This document shows positions 5,536-12,991 of a DNA stretch of 24,492 nucleotides, piece by piece; the stretch's first letter is position 1, and every line of letters begins with the position of its first letter. The translations under genes and the position numbers were made by a program. Source of the DNA: Bacillota bacterium (GTDB taxonomy: Bacteria > Bacillota > Clostridia > Lachnospirales > Bianqueaceae); contig JAFVHC010000276.1 in NCBI GenBank assembly GCA_017474705.1, positions 1 to 24,492 of the forward strand, read 5' to 3'. The notes beneath the pieces are model-generated. The model was given only the letters and a program-made list of their open reading frames with translations, had not been told where the DNA came from and ran no database searches.

Positions 5536-8229
5536 TCAAGCATCCATATTCTTCAATGCTTCATCCGTCGGGATCCTTTTGATCCTGATAAAATCGATCA
5601 CCGACACGAACACGTATCCGAGCAGCAGATAGATCATGGACAGTGCCATGGAACCGGGCGACATATAAAAGGCAAAGTACCCGTCCATCTGCATCATGAA
5701 CACTCTAAAGATCCAGATCATCAGGAAATAGCCGCACACAAAACCGATCAGCGTGCATATCGTCACCACGATCGCGGTCGGCAGGATGTAAAGGGAAGCG
5801 ATCTCGCCGTTCCGGAAGCCCAGGATCTTGACCATGGAAATGGACTTTTCGTTTCGTTCGATGATGATCTTGGCCAGAAGATAGATCAGCGCCGCCGATA
5901 GTACCACCAAAGCGATCTTGAAGACGCCGAAGAACTGTCCCATAGAGTGCATCAGCTGATTCGTGACCTTGGTGATGTCCTCCTGGGTGATCACCACAGC
6001 GATATTCTTCTCATCGATATCCGTCAGCTCGTTCCGTGACAGGTATCCGCTGAATGCATCTTCATCTTTGTCGAAGACTTCATTAAAACTGTTGTTTTTC
6101 ATGAAGGCCGCTATGCCGCCGTCGTATTCCGATACCCCACGGACCGTAAATGTATAGGACTTGTTCGCGTATTCTTCGTGGAGATGGATCTCATCACCCT
6201 CCCGCAGTTCGAATTTATCACGAAATGCTGTCGATATGAAGATTTCATCCTTTTCCAGATCATCCGGCAGTGTGATATACGCACTGTCGTCTATGATACC
6301 ATACACCCCGACGCTCTCATCGCCTCCGGAGCCACGGCCGGAGAACAACGCATTGTTATCCTTTGTATACTTCAAAGATACGTTTGAGAATCGTTCTGCC
6401 GAAGGTTCGCTCGTTTCGATCAGATCTCCTTCCGCATCCTTACTGCTGGTCAAGATATATTGGTAATCGGCAAACATCATTTCCGGAGCGTTTTTACTGT
6501 AATGTGAAAGCGAGTCCGGCAGGCCGAAGGCAAAGCACAGCATCAGTTCGATGAAGATGACGCCGAAAACCAGGACCGCGTAATTGCTCATATTCTGAAG
6601 GATGACTCTCAGGCGGAAGCGCCGCAGGAAGGACCACGCGGGGATCCTGCGGGCTTTGGAACGCCGGGTTTTGCGAAGATCCTTCCGCAGGAATTTCAAG
6701 GGTGACAGCTGCAGTTTCTTTACGATGACAAACAGATTGATCAAGAACATCAATACCAGGGGAATGATCGTCGTCTTGATCAGGCCTTCCTGGCTGAACG
6801 TCGCCTTGCATGCCGGCATACTGTAGCTGTTGTAATACAGGTCCAGGGCCACCTGTCTCAAAGCTGTATATCCCAGAAGATTTCCGACAATGGCCCCGAT
6901 CAGCGTCACGATGACGGGCATGGTCATGTAGTGCACGATCATCTCACGCTTGGTATAGCCCGAAGCACGAAGCGTCCCAATGACGGATGCTTCCTTCTCG
7001 ATGGTGTTGCTGATGGTGATCGCGAAGACGAAGGCGATGACCGCGATGAGAATATAGCACAGGATCGACGTTCCGGTGGTATCACCGTCGATATCCGATG
7101 GAGCGAAGTTGCTCGCCTGCCGCAAGTATTCCGGAACATAATCTTCGATCTCATTGTCGTGTACCAATGTCTGCGTGATCAGCATTTTCAGGAAATGATC
7201 CGCGTCGTCCGCCTGGGCCACCTGTTCTGCCGGCTTCGTGTCATATAGATAGGCGTAGTTATAGTGCAGCCGTGACGGCAGTGCCTCAAAGGCGTCAGGG
7301 GTCACCATGCCGACATCGAAACCAAAGGCATCGAACATCAGGTCGGTATTCGATTCATGCAATGTAAGATAATTCACATAGGACAGCAGCCCCACGACCT
7401 TGAATTCGCTGCCACTGACGGTGATGGTATCACCAACGGAAACACCCACGTTATCCGCGTGCATGCGGTCGATCGCGATCTCGTACGAGTCTTTCGGCGC
7501 ACGGCCTTCCAGGAACGATGCCTTGTTCACGGGAGCATCGCTGCTAAATAGCCGTATCGTTGCATCCTCTGTCCCGTCGTTATCATTGTCTTCCGACTCA
7601 TTATGGTAGAAGTTCTCATACAACGTGACCGGCACGGCCTCGAATTCTTCATTCAGGCCGTATTCGTCAGCGGTCTCTTCCCATTTCTCATCGACCGCTT
7701 CGATGACGGCTTCATGCGCTTCCTCATAGGCTTCTTCTACAGCCTTTTGATATTCATCTGAGGTTCGGGCTTGGGCGATCGCATCGTCATATCTAGTTTC
7801 CATCGCGGCATCGATCTGGCCCGTGATCATCTCCTCATCTGTGATCCCGTTCGCTGCGCATTGTGCACGCACCGCGGCCTCGATTTCAGCGCGTACAGTG
7901 GTATCCAGATTTTCTTCTACCGCTTTCGCGACTTCTTCATCCGCTTCACGTATGCCTTCGTCGATGAAATACTGCCTGACGTCTGCACGCTCTCCGCTTT
8001 CGATCGCGGAAACGAGTGCCAGGGACGCTTCCTTCGACAGTTCAAAGGAACCATCTTCGATGATCAGCTCCTCTCTTCCGGCGTCGATCGCTTTCAGCAT
8101 ACTGTCATGCCCAACATACATGCCCGAGATGACGCCAATCATGACGACCATGAAGATGATGATCACCAGATATTTGCGCCAATCCGAGGCAAGTTCCTTT
8201 GGAATGCGTTTGATCAGAGGGTTTTTCAT
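5536..8229 (-). CDS. ABC transporter permease, FtsX-like, with large acidic extracytoplasmic region
   Basis: An 897-residue membrane subunit of a LolCDE/MacB-like ABC system, partner of the ATPase encoded just upstream. Membrane segments: one near 19-40, then an FtsX domain with helices near 389-408, 436-456 and 486-503, another helix at 550-570, and a second FtsX block near 768-789, 813-840 and 861-882. The FtsX signature TLRASGYTKREMI (419-431) lies after the second helix, and a matching KILGFRNGEIA (801-811) occurs in the second block. Residues 45-385 and 575-765 should lie outside the cell. The first starts with an Ala/Glu-rich helical stretch (about 65-190). AAGGAGGG precedes the ATG and the gap to the ATPase stop is 12 bases. 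Such pairs serve lipoprotein or peptide transport, antibiotic resistance or mechanical signalling; the substrate is unknown. Confidence 0.9.
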   Translation of the reverse strand: MKNPLIKRIPKELASDWRKYLVIIIFMVVMIGVISGMYVGHDSMLKAIDAGREELIIEDGSFELSKEASLALVSAIESGERADVRQYFIDEGIREADEEVAKAVEENLDTTVRAEIEAAVRAQCAANGITDEEMITGQIDAAMETRYDDAIAQARTSDEYQKAVEEAYEEAHEAVIEAVDEKWEETADEYGLNEEFEAVPVTLYENFYHNESEDNDNDGTEDATIRLFSSDAPVNKASFLEGRAPKDSYEIAIDRMHADNVGVSVGDTITVSGSEFKVVGLLSYVNYLTLHESNTDLMFDAFGFDVGMVTPDAFEALPSRLHYNYAYLYDTKPAEQVAQADDADHFLKMLITQTLVHDNEIEDYVPEYLRQASNFAPSDIDGDTTGTSILCYILIAVIAFVFAITISNTIEKEASVIGTLRASGYTKREMIVHYMTMPVIVTLIGAIVGNLLGYTALRQVALDLYYNSYSMPACKATFSQEGLIKTTIIPLVLMFLINLFVIVKKLQLSPLKFLRKDLRKTRRSKARRIPAWSFLRRFRLRVILQNMSNYAVLVFGVIFIELMLCFAFGLPDSLSHYSKNAPEMMFADYQYILTSSKDAEGDLIETSEPSAERFSNVSLKYTKDNNALFSGRGSGGDESVGVYGIIDDSAYITLPDDLEKDEIFISTAFRDKFELREGDEIHLHEEYANKSYTFTVRGVSEYDGGIAAFMKNNSFNEVFDKDEDAFSGYLSRNELTDIDEKNIAVVITQEDITKVTNQLMHSMGQFFGVFKIALVVLSAALIYLLAKIIIERNEKSISMVKILGFRNGEIASLYILPTAIVVTICTLIGFVCGYFLMIWIFRVFMMQMDGYFAFYMSPGSMALSMIYLLLGYVFVSVIDFIRIKRIPTDEALKNMDA

Positions 8230-8241
8230 GTTGTTCCCTCC

Positions 8242-8958
8242 TTACCATTCAAGCTCGGAAGCAGATATCTTATTCTCGTTGATGATATCGTGACGTACGA
8301 CACCGTCTCTTAAGCGGATCACATGATCTGCCATCCTGCTGATGGCTTCATTATGGGTGACCATGATGACGGTCGTACCGTATTTCGTATTGCAGTCCTC
8401 GATCAGCGCCAGGATCTCTTTGCTCGTCTTATAATCCAGTGCGCCGGTCGGCTCATCGCACATCAGGATATCGGGATTCTTCACGACCGCCCGGCCGATG
8501 GAAACACGCTGCTGCTGGCCGCCGGAAAGCTGGTTCGGATACTTGTACTTGTGGTCCTGCAGCCCCAGCGTAGTGAGCACTTCCTCGGTATCAAGAGGAT
8601 GCCCGGACAAGTATGCCCCCACCTCGATGTTTTCCTTTACATTCAAGTTAGGGATCAGATTATACATCTGGAACACGTATCCCAGATGGAGCCTCCGATA
8701 CATGGTGATCTGTTTCTCATCCATGTGTTCCAGTTTGTCTCCATCGATCGCGACATATCCGGAATCCTGTTTGTCGATTCCTCCGATGATATTCAACAGC
8801 GTAGATTTGCCCGATCCCGACGGGCCGAGCAGCACGCAGAATTCACCTTTCTTCACGTTGAAGTTGACGCCACGCAGCACGTCCTGCCGAGCCTCTCCTT
8901 CTCCAAAGCTTTTTCTCAGGTCAACGATTTCCAAAAACCGATGCTCTGATCGTGACAT
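8242..8958 (-). CDS. ABC transporter ATP-binding protein (LolD/MacB type)
   Basis: A 238-residue ATPase that would power the FtsX-type permease encoded directly downstream. All motifs are intact: Walker A GPSGSGKST (45-53), Q-loop near VFQMYNL (95-101), signature LSGGQQQR (144-151), Walker B ILMCDEPTGALD (164-175) with catalytic Glu169, and switch His202 in VTHNE. The run around GALD and the short C-terminus are typical of the LolD/MacB group, not of nutrient importers. The ATG is preceded by AAGGGGGA at a suitable distance. Transcription starts from a near-consensus promoter about 60 bases upstream that carries a palindromic operator shared with the DUF3793-flavodoxin operon, so expression is probably repressed by the same regulator. 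Confidence 0.93.
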   Translation of the reverse strand: MSRSEHRFLEIVDLRKSFGEGEARQDVLRGVNFNVKKGEFCVLLGPSGSGKSTLLNIIGGIDKQDSGYVAIDGDKLEHMDEKQITMYRRLHLGYVFQMYNLIPNLNVKENIEVGAYLSGHPLDTEEVLTTLGLQDHKYKYPNQLSGGQQQRVSIGRAVVKNPDILMCDEPTGALDYKTSKEILALIEDCNTKYGTTVIMVTHNEAISRMADHVIRLRDGVVRHDIINENKISASELEW

Positions 8959-8996
8959 TTTAAGTTCCCCCTTGTACCATTGATTCCACTTTTCGT

Positions 8997-9016
8997 AAGT
9001 TAGTAATAACTAACTT
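8997..9016. promoter_or_regulatory. Palindromic operator, copy 1 (GTTAGT-N4-ACTAAC)
   Basis: AAGTTAGT-AATA-ACTAACTT is a perfect 8+8 inverted repeat placed just after the transcription start of the ABC operon. Two further copies with the same 6+6 core lie at 12313 and 12358. The TTAG/CTAA halves recall DtxR/IdeR-type metal regulator boxes; that assignment is inference. Confidence 0.75.
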
Positions 9017-9024
9017 TTGCCACT

Positions 9025-9053
9025 ATTATACTCATCTTTCTGCCGCATTTCAA
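9025..9053 (-). promoter_or_regulatory. Promoter of the ABC transporter operon
   Basis: Minus strand -35 TTGAAA (9053-9048), 17-base spacer, -10 TATAAT (9030-9025). This is almost consensus. The operator at 9016-8997 begins about 9 bases downstream of the -10 box, a position where a bound repressor would block initiation. Confidence 0.85.
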
Positions 9054-9110
9054 GTGGCGTTCTTTCCAATCCCGAAGCCAGTCTGGGGGAAAATTCTATA
9101 CGATGATAAC

Positions 9111-9141
9111 AAAAAAACAGGAGCGGCATGAACCGCTCCTG
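9111..9141 (-). terminator. Terminator after the Nif11-like precursor gene
   Basis: Minus-strand hairpin CAGGAGCGG / CCGCTCCTG (9141-9118) with a 6-base loop, followed by seven T (9117-9111). It isolates the precursor gene from the ABC operon downstream. Confidence 0.88.
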
Positions 9142-9153
9142 CTCCATCATACG

Positions 9154-9591
9154 TCAAACATCAAATTCCAAGTCGACGGGTTTTGTGAAGGTATCATGGC
9201 ATCTTGTGCATTCAAAGTGCCATCTGGAACCGTCTGATCCTTTATTGACAACGACACCGCCGCACTTCTCGCAGTAAGATGCCGGCCCATTATCATAGAC
9301 ACAGTTGACGATCGCACACATATCCGTACCCCAGCAATCGCTGCCCGGCTCGACCGTCGCTGCGCATCCGTCCGTGAGATAGTCACGAGATCCACCGGAG
9401 ACCGCTTCGAGTTCTGCAAGAGAAAGCTCCTGATCTGTAACATGATGCTTGTACTCCTGATACAGGCGCTCGCTGTCCTTTTTGCTGATCCTCTGCCCTG
9501 CTGATGCGAAAACTTCTGCTACCTGTTCGGCGCTTTGTACGTTTGCAAGCAGCGCCTTCATCTCGTCTGTTATCGTATATCTGTTTGCCAT
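9154..9591 (-). CDS. Nif11-like double-glycine leader peptide with Cys-rich C-terminal region (putative RiPP-type precursor)
   Basis: A 145-residue protein in two parts. Residues 1-67 resemble Nif11-type leaders: a helical start (MKALLANVQSAEQVAEVFASAG) and a closing ELSLAELEAVSGG, whose Gly66-Gly67 is the usual cut site for a C39 peptidase-type exporter. Residues 68-145 hold eight cysteines (76, 86, 92, 97, 107, 110, 128, 131). The last four make two CxxC pairs 17 residues apart, like a zinc ribbon. The ATG follows AGGAAAGGATC. It sits 45 bases after the MBL gene with no clear promoter between, so it may be co-transcribed, and it ends at a strong terminator. No lanthionine, radical SAM or YcaO enzyme and no C39 peptidase lies in this window. 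It could instead be a small zinc protein that kept a leader-like N-terminus. Confidence 0.7.
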   Translation of the reverse strand: MANRYTITDEMKALLANVQSAEQVAEVFASAGQRISKKDSERLYQEYKHHVTDQELSLAELEAVSGGSRDYLTDGCAATVEPGSDCWGTDMCAIVNCVYDNGPASYCEKCGGVVVNKGSDGSRWHFECTRCHDTFTKPVDLEFDV

Positions 9592-9636
9592 GGTGATCCT
9601 TTCCTCTCGTATTTCTCTTCGTTTCTATTATGTATT

Positions 9637-10536
9637 TCAGAATCTGGTCCTCTTCTGGAAGTTGATGACCCTGGGTTCCGGTGCTTTCTCGAAGCGGCGT
9701 TCCGGATTATATGTCATGTTGAAGGTCTTGCCGTCTTCACGCAGCGGGAAGGTGCTGTGTTTTGCACCATAGGTCTGTGTACCGAAGAAACCGGGTTCCT
9801 CCGCCTTGTCGTCTGTACCGGCCAGAATGCGGGCGGCCAGTTCGATCCCTTCTTCGATCAACGTGGGCGGTTGGACTTCGTGTCCACCGTACATGATATC
9901 GAACTGATCCTCGAACTTGTGGAAGTGCAGCAGGTTCTTCAGGTAGGTCTCCACCGGCAGGGAATTGCCGAATCCCAGCAGTGTATTGCAGTTGCAGCAG
10001 TCGCCGGTGTAGGCGATGCGGGTCTTTTTGTCGATGAACGCCACGCTTCCTGCGGTATGGCCGCCGACCCAGACCACCTCGATCGTACGGTCGCCCAGAT
10101 CCAGCAGGTCCCCATCGTAGAGCGGATAGACCGGGATGTGATGCGTGAAAGCTGTCATGTCGGAGGCTTCGATCTGATCGACCAGTTCTGGAAAAGCTTC
10201 TTTTTTCACTCTTTCCGCCATCTGCTCCGGCGTACTGATGCGGGAATCATAGTAATCCGCGATGTCCCTATGATGCATCCAGCAGGCATCGAAATCGAAA
10301 TTGCCTGCACAGTGATCAAAGTGGAAATGTGTATTGACCAGATACAGCGGCTTGTCCGTCAGCGTCTCGCAGAAGGCCCGCAGATGGCCATAACCGTTCA
10401 TGGTGTCGATGACGATCGCCCGGTCCTGTCCGATGACCAGGTAGCAGCAGGTGTTTTCCTTGTCCGTGAACGCATACTGGATCAGATAACTGCCTTCCGC
10501 GATCTCTTTAGCCTTGAAATACTGTACTTGTGACAT
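9637..10536 (-). CDS. MBL-fold metallo-hydrolase
   Basis: A 299-residue metallo-beta-lactamase-fold enzyme with all expected metal ligands: THFHFDH (His70, His72, Asp74, His75), GGHTAGS (His160), YTGDCC (Asp179) and GGHE (His219). The His-x-His-x-Asp-His set with a full second site suggests a two-metal hydrolase of the glyoxalase II/beta-lactamase-like group; the substrate cannot be told. The cysteine-rich stretch GDCCNCN beside the bridging Asp (178-184) is unusual. No signal peptide, so likely cytoplasmic. The ATG has AAAGGGAGGT in front and lies 15 bases after the AlkZ-EVE gene, so the two are one operon, possibly continuing into the Nif11-like gene. Confidence 0.9.
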   Translation of the reverse strand: MSQVQYFKAKEIAEGSYLIQYAFTDKENTCCYLVIGQDRAIVIDTMNGYGHLRAFCETLTDKPLYLVNTHFHFDHCAGNFDFDACWMHHRDIADYYDSRISTPEQMAERVKKEAFPELVDQIEASDMTAFTHHIPVYPLYDGDLLDLGDRTIEVVWVGGHTAGSVAFIDKKTRIAYTGDCCNCNTLLGFGNSLPVETYLKNLLHFHKFEDQFDIMYGGHEVQPPTLIEEGIELAARILAGTDDKAEEPGFFGTQTYGAKHSTFPLREDGKTFNMTYNPERRFEKAPEPRVINFQKRTRF

Positions 10537-10551
10537 GATACCTCCCTTTCT

Positions 10552-11622
10552 TCATTTCAGCCGGTCTGCCGCGATATCCTCGACCAGCTGGATCGGTGCA
10601 CTGCGCGGTCCCCGCACGGTGACGACGTCATACTTATTCAGTTCTTTGAGTGTCAGCTTGTCCGGCGGATACACATCCAGCCGGCGGATCTTCATGAGTT
10701 TCTTCAAGGTGACATGCTCGGAACGGCCTACATAAGGAATATCCGTTTCCAGAACTTCACATCGATACAGGATGGCGGAATAGGGGACGCCTACATACAA
10801 GAACACGATATCCCCTTCACGGATATTGTCATTGCCCTGTTTCCAGTCGATGATCTCGTTCTCACGGAACGCGGTCACCACATCATAGTACTTCGGGTTG
10901 GAGGGGATGAGCCAATGTTTGATCTCACCGCCACGCTCCTGCCCTACGCCTTGGTTGAGCAGCCGTTCTATGGTCTTGCGCGGACATTCCGGGAACATGT
11001 TTTGTATGTGTTCCAGAATACGTTGATATGATGCTTCCGGTTTCCGCTTGTAGACTTTTGCAGTGAAATCCCCTCCCATGAACTTTTCAGGCGTCGAATA
11101 CTGGGCAACGCCCCAGCCATAGGGCTTCCCTTGTTTGTCCCGCTTATAGACGAAGTCACTGGTCAGGACGTAGCACTGGCTCTGCAGGCGGTTCAGGATC
11201 GTGTCGAAACCGGTGTTGCCGGTCTTGGAATAGTTGCCGGCCTTCTTCAGATCCCCGCTTAAGATCGGCGCTTTCGCATCCAGCAGATCGAACAGGGTCT
11301 TGTCCCGGAAGGATGCCAGTTCATCATCGAAGCGAGCGTCGAAGTCATACCCGTCGCGGCGCCAGTTGGCAAAATCCGGGAACCATTCCCGACTGATGAA
11401 GACCGCCCGGCCTGCCAGATATTTCCCGTAGGCACAGCCGGCGTTTTGTATGACCGGGCCTTTCCACTCCCAGACACCCTCTTCGCCGCCGAACCAGACT
11501 TCCGGCGCCACATGTTCCTCGATGGAGAAACCGGGCACAGAGTTGCGGAAATAGGGCAGGATCCCGTACTTCTGTATGGCTTGCTCCAGATCCTCCCGGG
11601 TACGGATCGTTAAGTCTATCAT
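10552..11622 (-). CDS. AlkZ-related protein fused to an EVE (PUA-like) domain
   Basis: A 356-residue protein with two parts. Residues 5-185 resemble AlkZ-related proteins (relatives of the winged-helix DNA glycosylase group): IRTREDLEQAIQKYGILPYF, VWEWKGPVI, GCAYGKYLAGRAVFISREWFPDFANWRRDGYDFDARFDD and the late FMGGDF. Residues about 235-350 are an EVE domain: IKHWLIPSNPKYYDVVTAFRENEIIDWKQ, GDIVFLYVGVPYSAILYRCEV, and an ending VRGPRSAPIQL. EVE domains are known to read modified bases in DNA or RNA and often occur in genome-defence or modification-dependent proteins. The combination suggests a sensor or processor of modified or damaged DNA; this is inference. The ATG at 11622 has GAGGAT in front. 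It leads an operon with an MBL hydrolase and is divergent from a YgjP-type metallopeptidase. Confidence 0.8.
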   Translation of the reverse strand: MIDLTIRTREDLEQAIQKYGILPYFRNSVPGFSIEEHVAPEVWFGGEEGVWEWKGPVIQNAGCAYGKYLAGRAVFISREWFPDFANWRRDGYDFDARFDDELASFRDKTLFDLLDAKAPILSGDLKKAGNYSKTGNTGFDTILNRLQSQCYVLTSDFVYKRDKQGKPYGWGVAQYSTPEKFMGGDFTAKVYKRKPEASYQRILEHIQNMFPECPRKTIERLLNQGVGQERGGEIKHWLIPSNPKYYDVVTAFRENEIIDWKQGNDNIREGDIVFLYVGVPYSAILYRCEVLETDIPYVGRSEHVTLKKLMKIRRLDVYPPDKLTLKELNKYDVVTVRGPRSAPIQLVEDIAADRLK

Positions 11623-11654
11623 GATCGTATCCTCATAACGTTTGATATGACTGC

Positions 11655-11683
11655 ATTATAGCAAAACTGACAGGGAAGCGCAA
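11655..11683 (-). promoter_or_regulatory. Promoter of the AlkZ-EVE/MBL operon
   Basis: Minus strand -35 TTGCGC (11683-11678), 17-base spacer, -10 TATAAT (11660-11655). Its -35 lies seven bases from the -35 of the divergent promoter. TGACAGG (11668-11674), inside this spacer, is repeated inverted as CCTGTCA (11698-11704) inside the other spacer. Confidence 0.65.
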
Positions 11684-11689
11684 GAAACC

Positions 11690-11718
11690 TTGACGTTCCT
11701 GTCACTGCAAAATATAAT
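11690..11718 (+). promoter_or_regulatory. Promoter of the YgjP-type metallopeptidase gene
   Basis: -35 TTGACG (11690-11695), 17-base spacer, -10 TATAAT (11713-11718); nearly consensus. It is back to back with the AlkZ-EVE promoter. Confidence 0.8.
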
Positions 11719-11736
11719 ACAAACAGGAGGTTTGCC

Positions 11737-12288
11737 ATGGACTATAGGATCATCCGTTCCAACCGCCGTACACTGGGATTGGAAGTCACGGCGCAGGGGG
11801 AACTGGTCGTACGAGCACCGCGTTTGATGCCGAAATGGCGGATCCAGGCATTCGTAGATGCGCACAAGCCCTGGATCGAACAGCAGATGGCTAAAGTCAA
11901 AAGAGCTGCTGAAGCTACGCCTTTGACCGAGGCCGAGATCAAAGATCTGACAGCACGGGCGAAAGTCGTTTTCGCGGAACGTGCTGCTTTTTATGCCACA
12001 AAGATCGGCGTCACATATGGTCGTATCACGATCCGTCATCAGAAGACCCGCTGGGGCAGCTGCAGCCGCGAGGGCAACCTGAATTTCAACTGTCTTCTGC
12101 TTCTGGCACCGCCCCAGGTGCTGGACAGCGTCGTCGTGCATGAGCTTTGCCATCGCAAGGAAATGAATCATTCGCGGCGTTTTTATGCGGAAGTGCTGAA
12201 AGTCTTTCCGGAGTATCACATCTGGCATCAATGGCTCAAAGATCACGGACAGGCACTGCTGCATCGTCTGCCTGAAAAAGGCACTTGA
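11737..12288 (+). CDS. YgjP-like metallopeptidase domain protein (DUF45, M48-related)
   Basis: A 183-residue soluble protein of the YgjP/DUF45 family, related to zinc-dependent gluzincins such as SprT and M48. The zinc motif is HELCH (135-139) with a further His145 in the following RKEMNHSRRFY, where family members place the third ligand. TRWGSCS (104-110) just before it and the N-terminal YRIIRSNRRTLGLEV are also typical. Length is slightly below the usual 220-240. AGGAGG (11725-11730) precedes the ATG at 11737. It is monocistronic with its own strong promoter, divergent from the AlkZ-EVE operon. Proteolysis is likely from the motif but no substrate is known. Confidence 0.9.
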   Translation: MDYRIIRSNRRTLGLEVTAQGELVVRAPRLMPKWRIQAFVDAHKPWIEQQMAKVKRAAEATPLTEAEIKDLTARAKVVFAERAAFYATKIGVTYGRITIRHQKTRWGSCSREGNLNFNCLLLLAPPQVLDSVVVHELCHRKEMNHSRRFYAEVLKVFPEYHIWHQWLKDHGQALLHRLPEKGT

Positions 12289-12312
12289 CAAATATCACTT
12301 GCCATGTATAAT
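12285..12312 (+). promoter_or_regulatory. Promoter of the DUF3793-flavodoxin operon
   Basis: Perfect -35 TTGACA (12285-12290) and perfect -10 TATAAT (12307-12312) with a 16-base spacer; the -35 overlaps the stop codon of the upstream metallopeptidase gene. An operator starts at the next base (12313). Confidence 0.9.
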
Positions 12313-12328
12313 GTTAGTTGTAACTAAC
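12313..12328. promoter_or_regulatory. Palindromic operator, copy 2 (GTTAGT-N4-ACTAAC)
   Basis: GTTAGT-TGTA-ACTAAC abuts the -10 box and covers the expected transcription start, an ideal repressor position. The inner bases extend the repeat to 7+7 around GT. Confidence 0.8.
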
Positions 12329-12357
12329 CTCTATGTTTCTTTTTTATTTCGTCTATG

Positions 12358-12373
12358 GTTAGTTTATACTAAC
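12358..12373. promoter_or_regulatory. Palindromic operator, copy 3 (GTTAGT-N4-ACTAAC)
   Basis: GTTAGT-TTAT-ACTAAC lies 45 bases (centre to centre) after copy 2, between the transcription start and the ribosome binding site. Two operators on one promoter suggest tight control of DUF3793-flavodoxin. Confidence 0.8.
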
Positions 12374-12388
12374 TTTCGGAGAAACCCT

Positions 12389-12934
12389 ATGCCCATCCAG
12401 GATATCATCAATCAGTGCTCACCCACATTAGCCGGCCTGAAGACCGGCAGTCTGTTCTCCGCCCGCATGAAGAGCCGGCGGCAGATCAATGAAGAGATCC
12501 ATGATCTCAATATGATCCTGCATAAAAAAGGACTGCGGGCGGTCCCGCTCCGCTATATGAAGGATAAAGTTTTGATCTACATATACCGGCCGGATCGTCT
12601 GGAGGAAGATCTGCGGCGGGCCGATGCTGAAGCGATCCTGAAAGAACAGGGCTATACGACAGGTCATGCCGGGCTCTGCCTGGTACAGCTGATCCGCCGT
12701 CTGCGCGATGAAAATGGATTTCCCCATGAGATCGGCTTGTTCCTCAGTTACCCTCCCTCCGACGTACGCTGCTTTATGGAAGATCCCTGTCACGGGATGC
12801 AATGCGTCGGATGCTGGAAAGTCTACAGCAATAAAGAAGCGGCTGAAAGAACTTTCATGAAGTATAAAAAATGTACTGAAATATATGCGAAACGCATCCG
12901 GGAAGGACGTTCTTTGGAACAATTGATCGTATGA
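12389..12934 (+). CDS. DUF3793 family protein
   Basis: A 181-residue soluble protein of the DUF3793 family. Recognisable parts are SPTLAGLKTGSLFS (11-24), INEEIHDLNMILHKKGLRAVPLRYMKDKVLIYIYRP (33-68), GFPHEIGLFLSYPPSDVRCFM (110-130) and GMQCVGCWKVYSNKEAAERTF (136-156). No enzymatic activity is established that I know of. In Clostridia the family tends to sit beside flavodoxin and ferrous-iron uptake genes, and here too the next gene is a flavodoxin, 57 bases on with no terminator between. I start at ATG 12389, with GGAG eight bases upstream; a longer reading from 12299 would run through the promoter and both operators. The two operators and the flavodoxin partner suggest it is induced when iron is scarce (inference). 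Confidence 0.85.
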   Translation: MPIQDIINQCSPTLAGLKTGSLFSARMKSRRQINEEIHDLNMILHKKGLRAVPLRYMKDKVLIYIYRPDRLEEDLRRADAEAILKEQGYTTGHAGLCLVQLIRRLRDENGFPHEIGLFLSYPPSDVRCFMEDPCHGMQCVGCWKVYSNKEAAERTFMKYKKCTEIYAKRIREGRSLEQLIV

Positions 12935-12991
12935 GTGGATCCGCATCAAGCGTTTTCATAAATCAAACTATTTTCAGGAGGAATCGTTACA

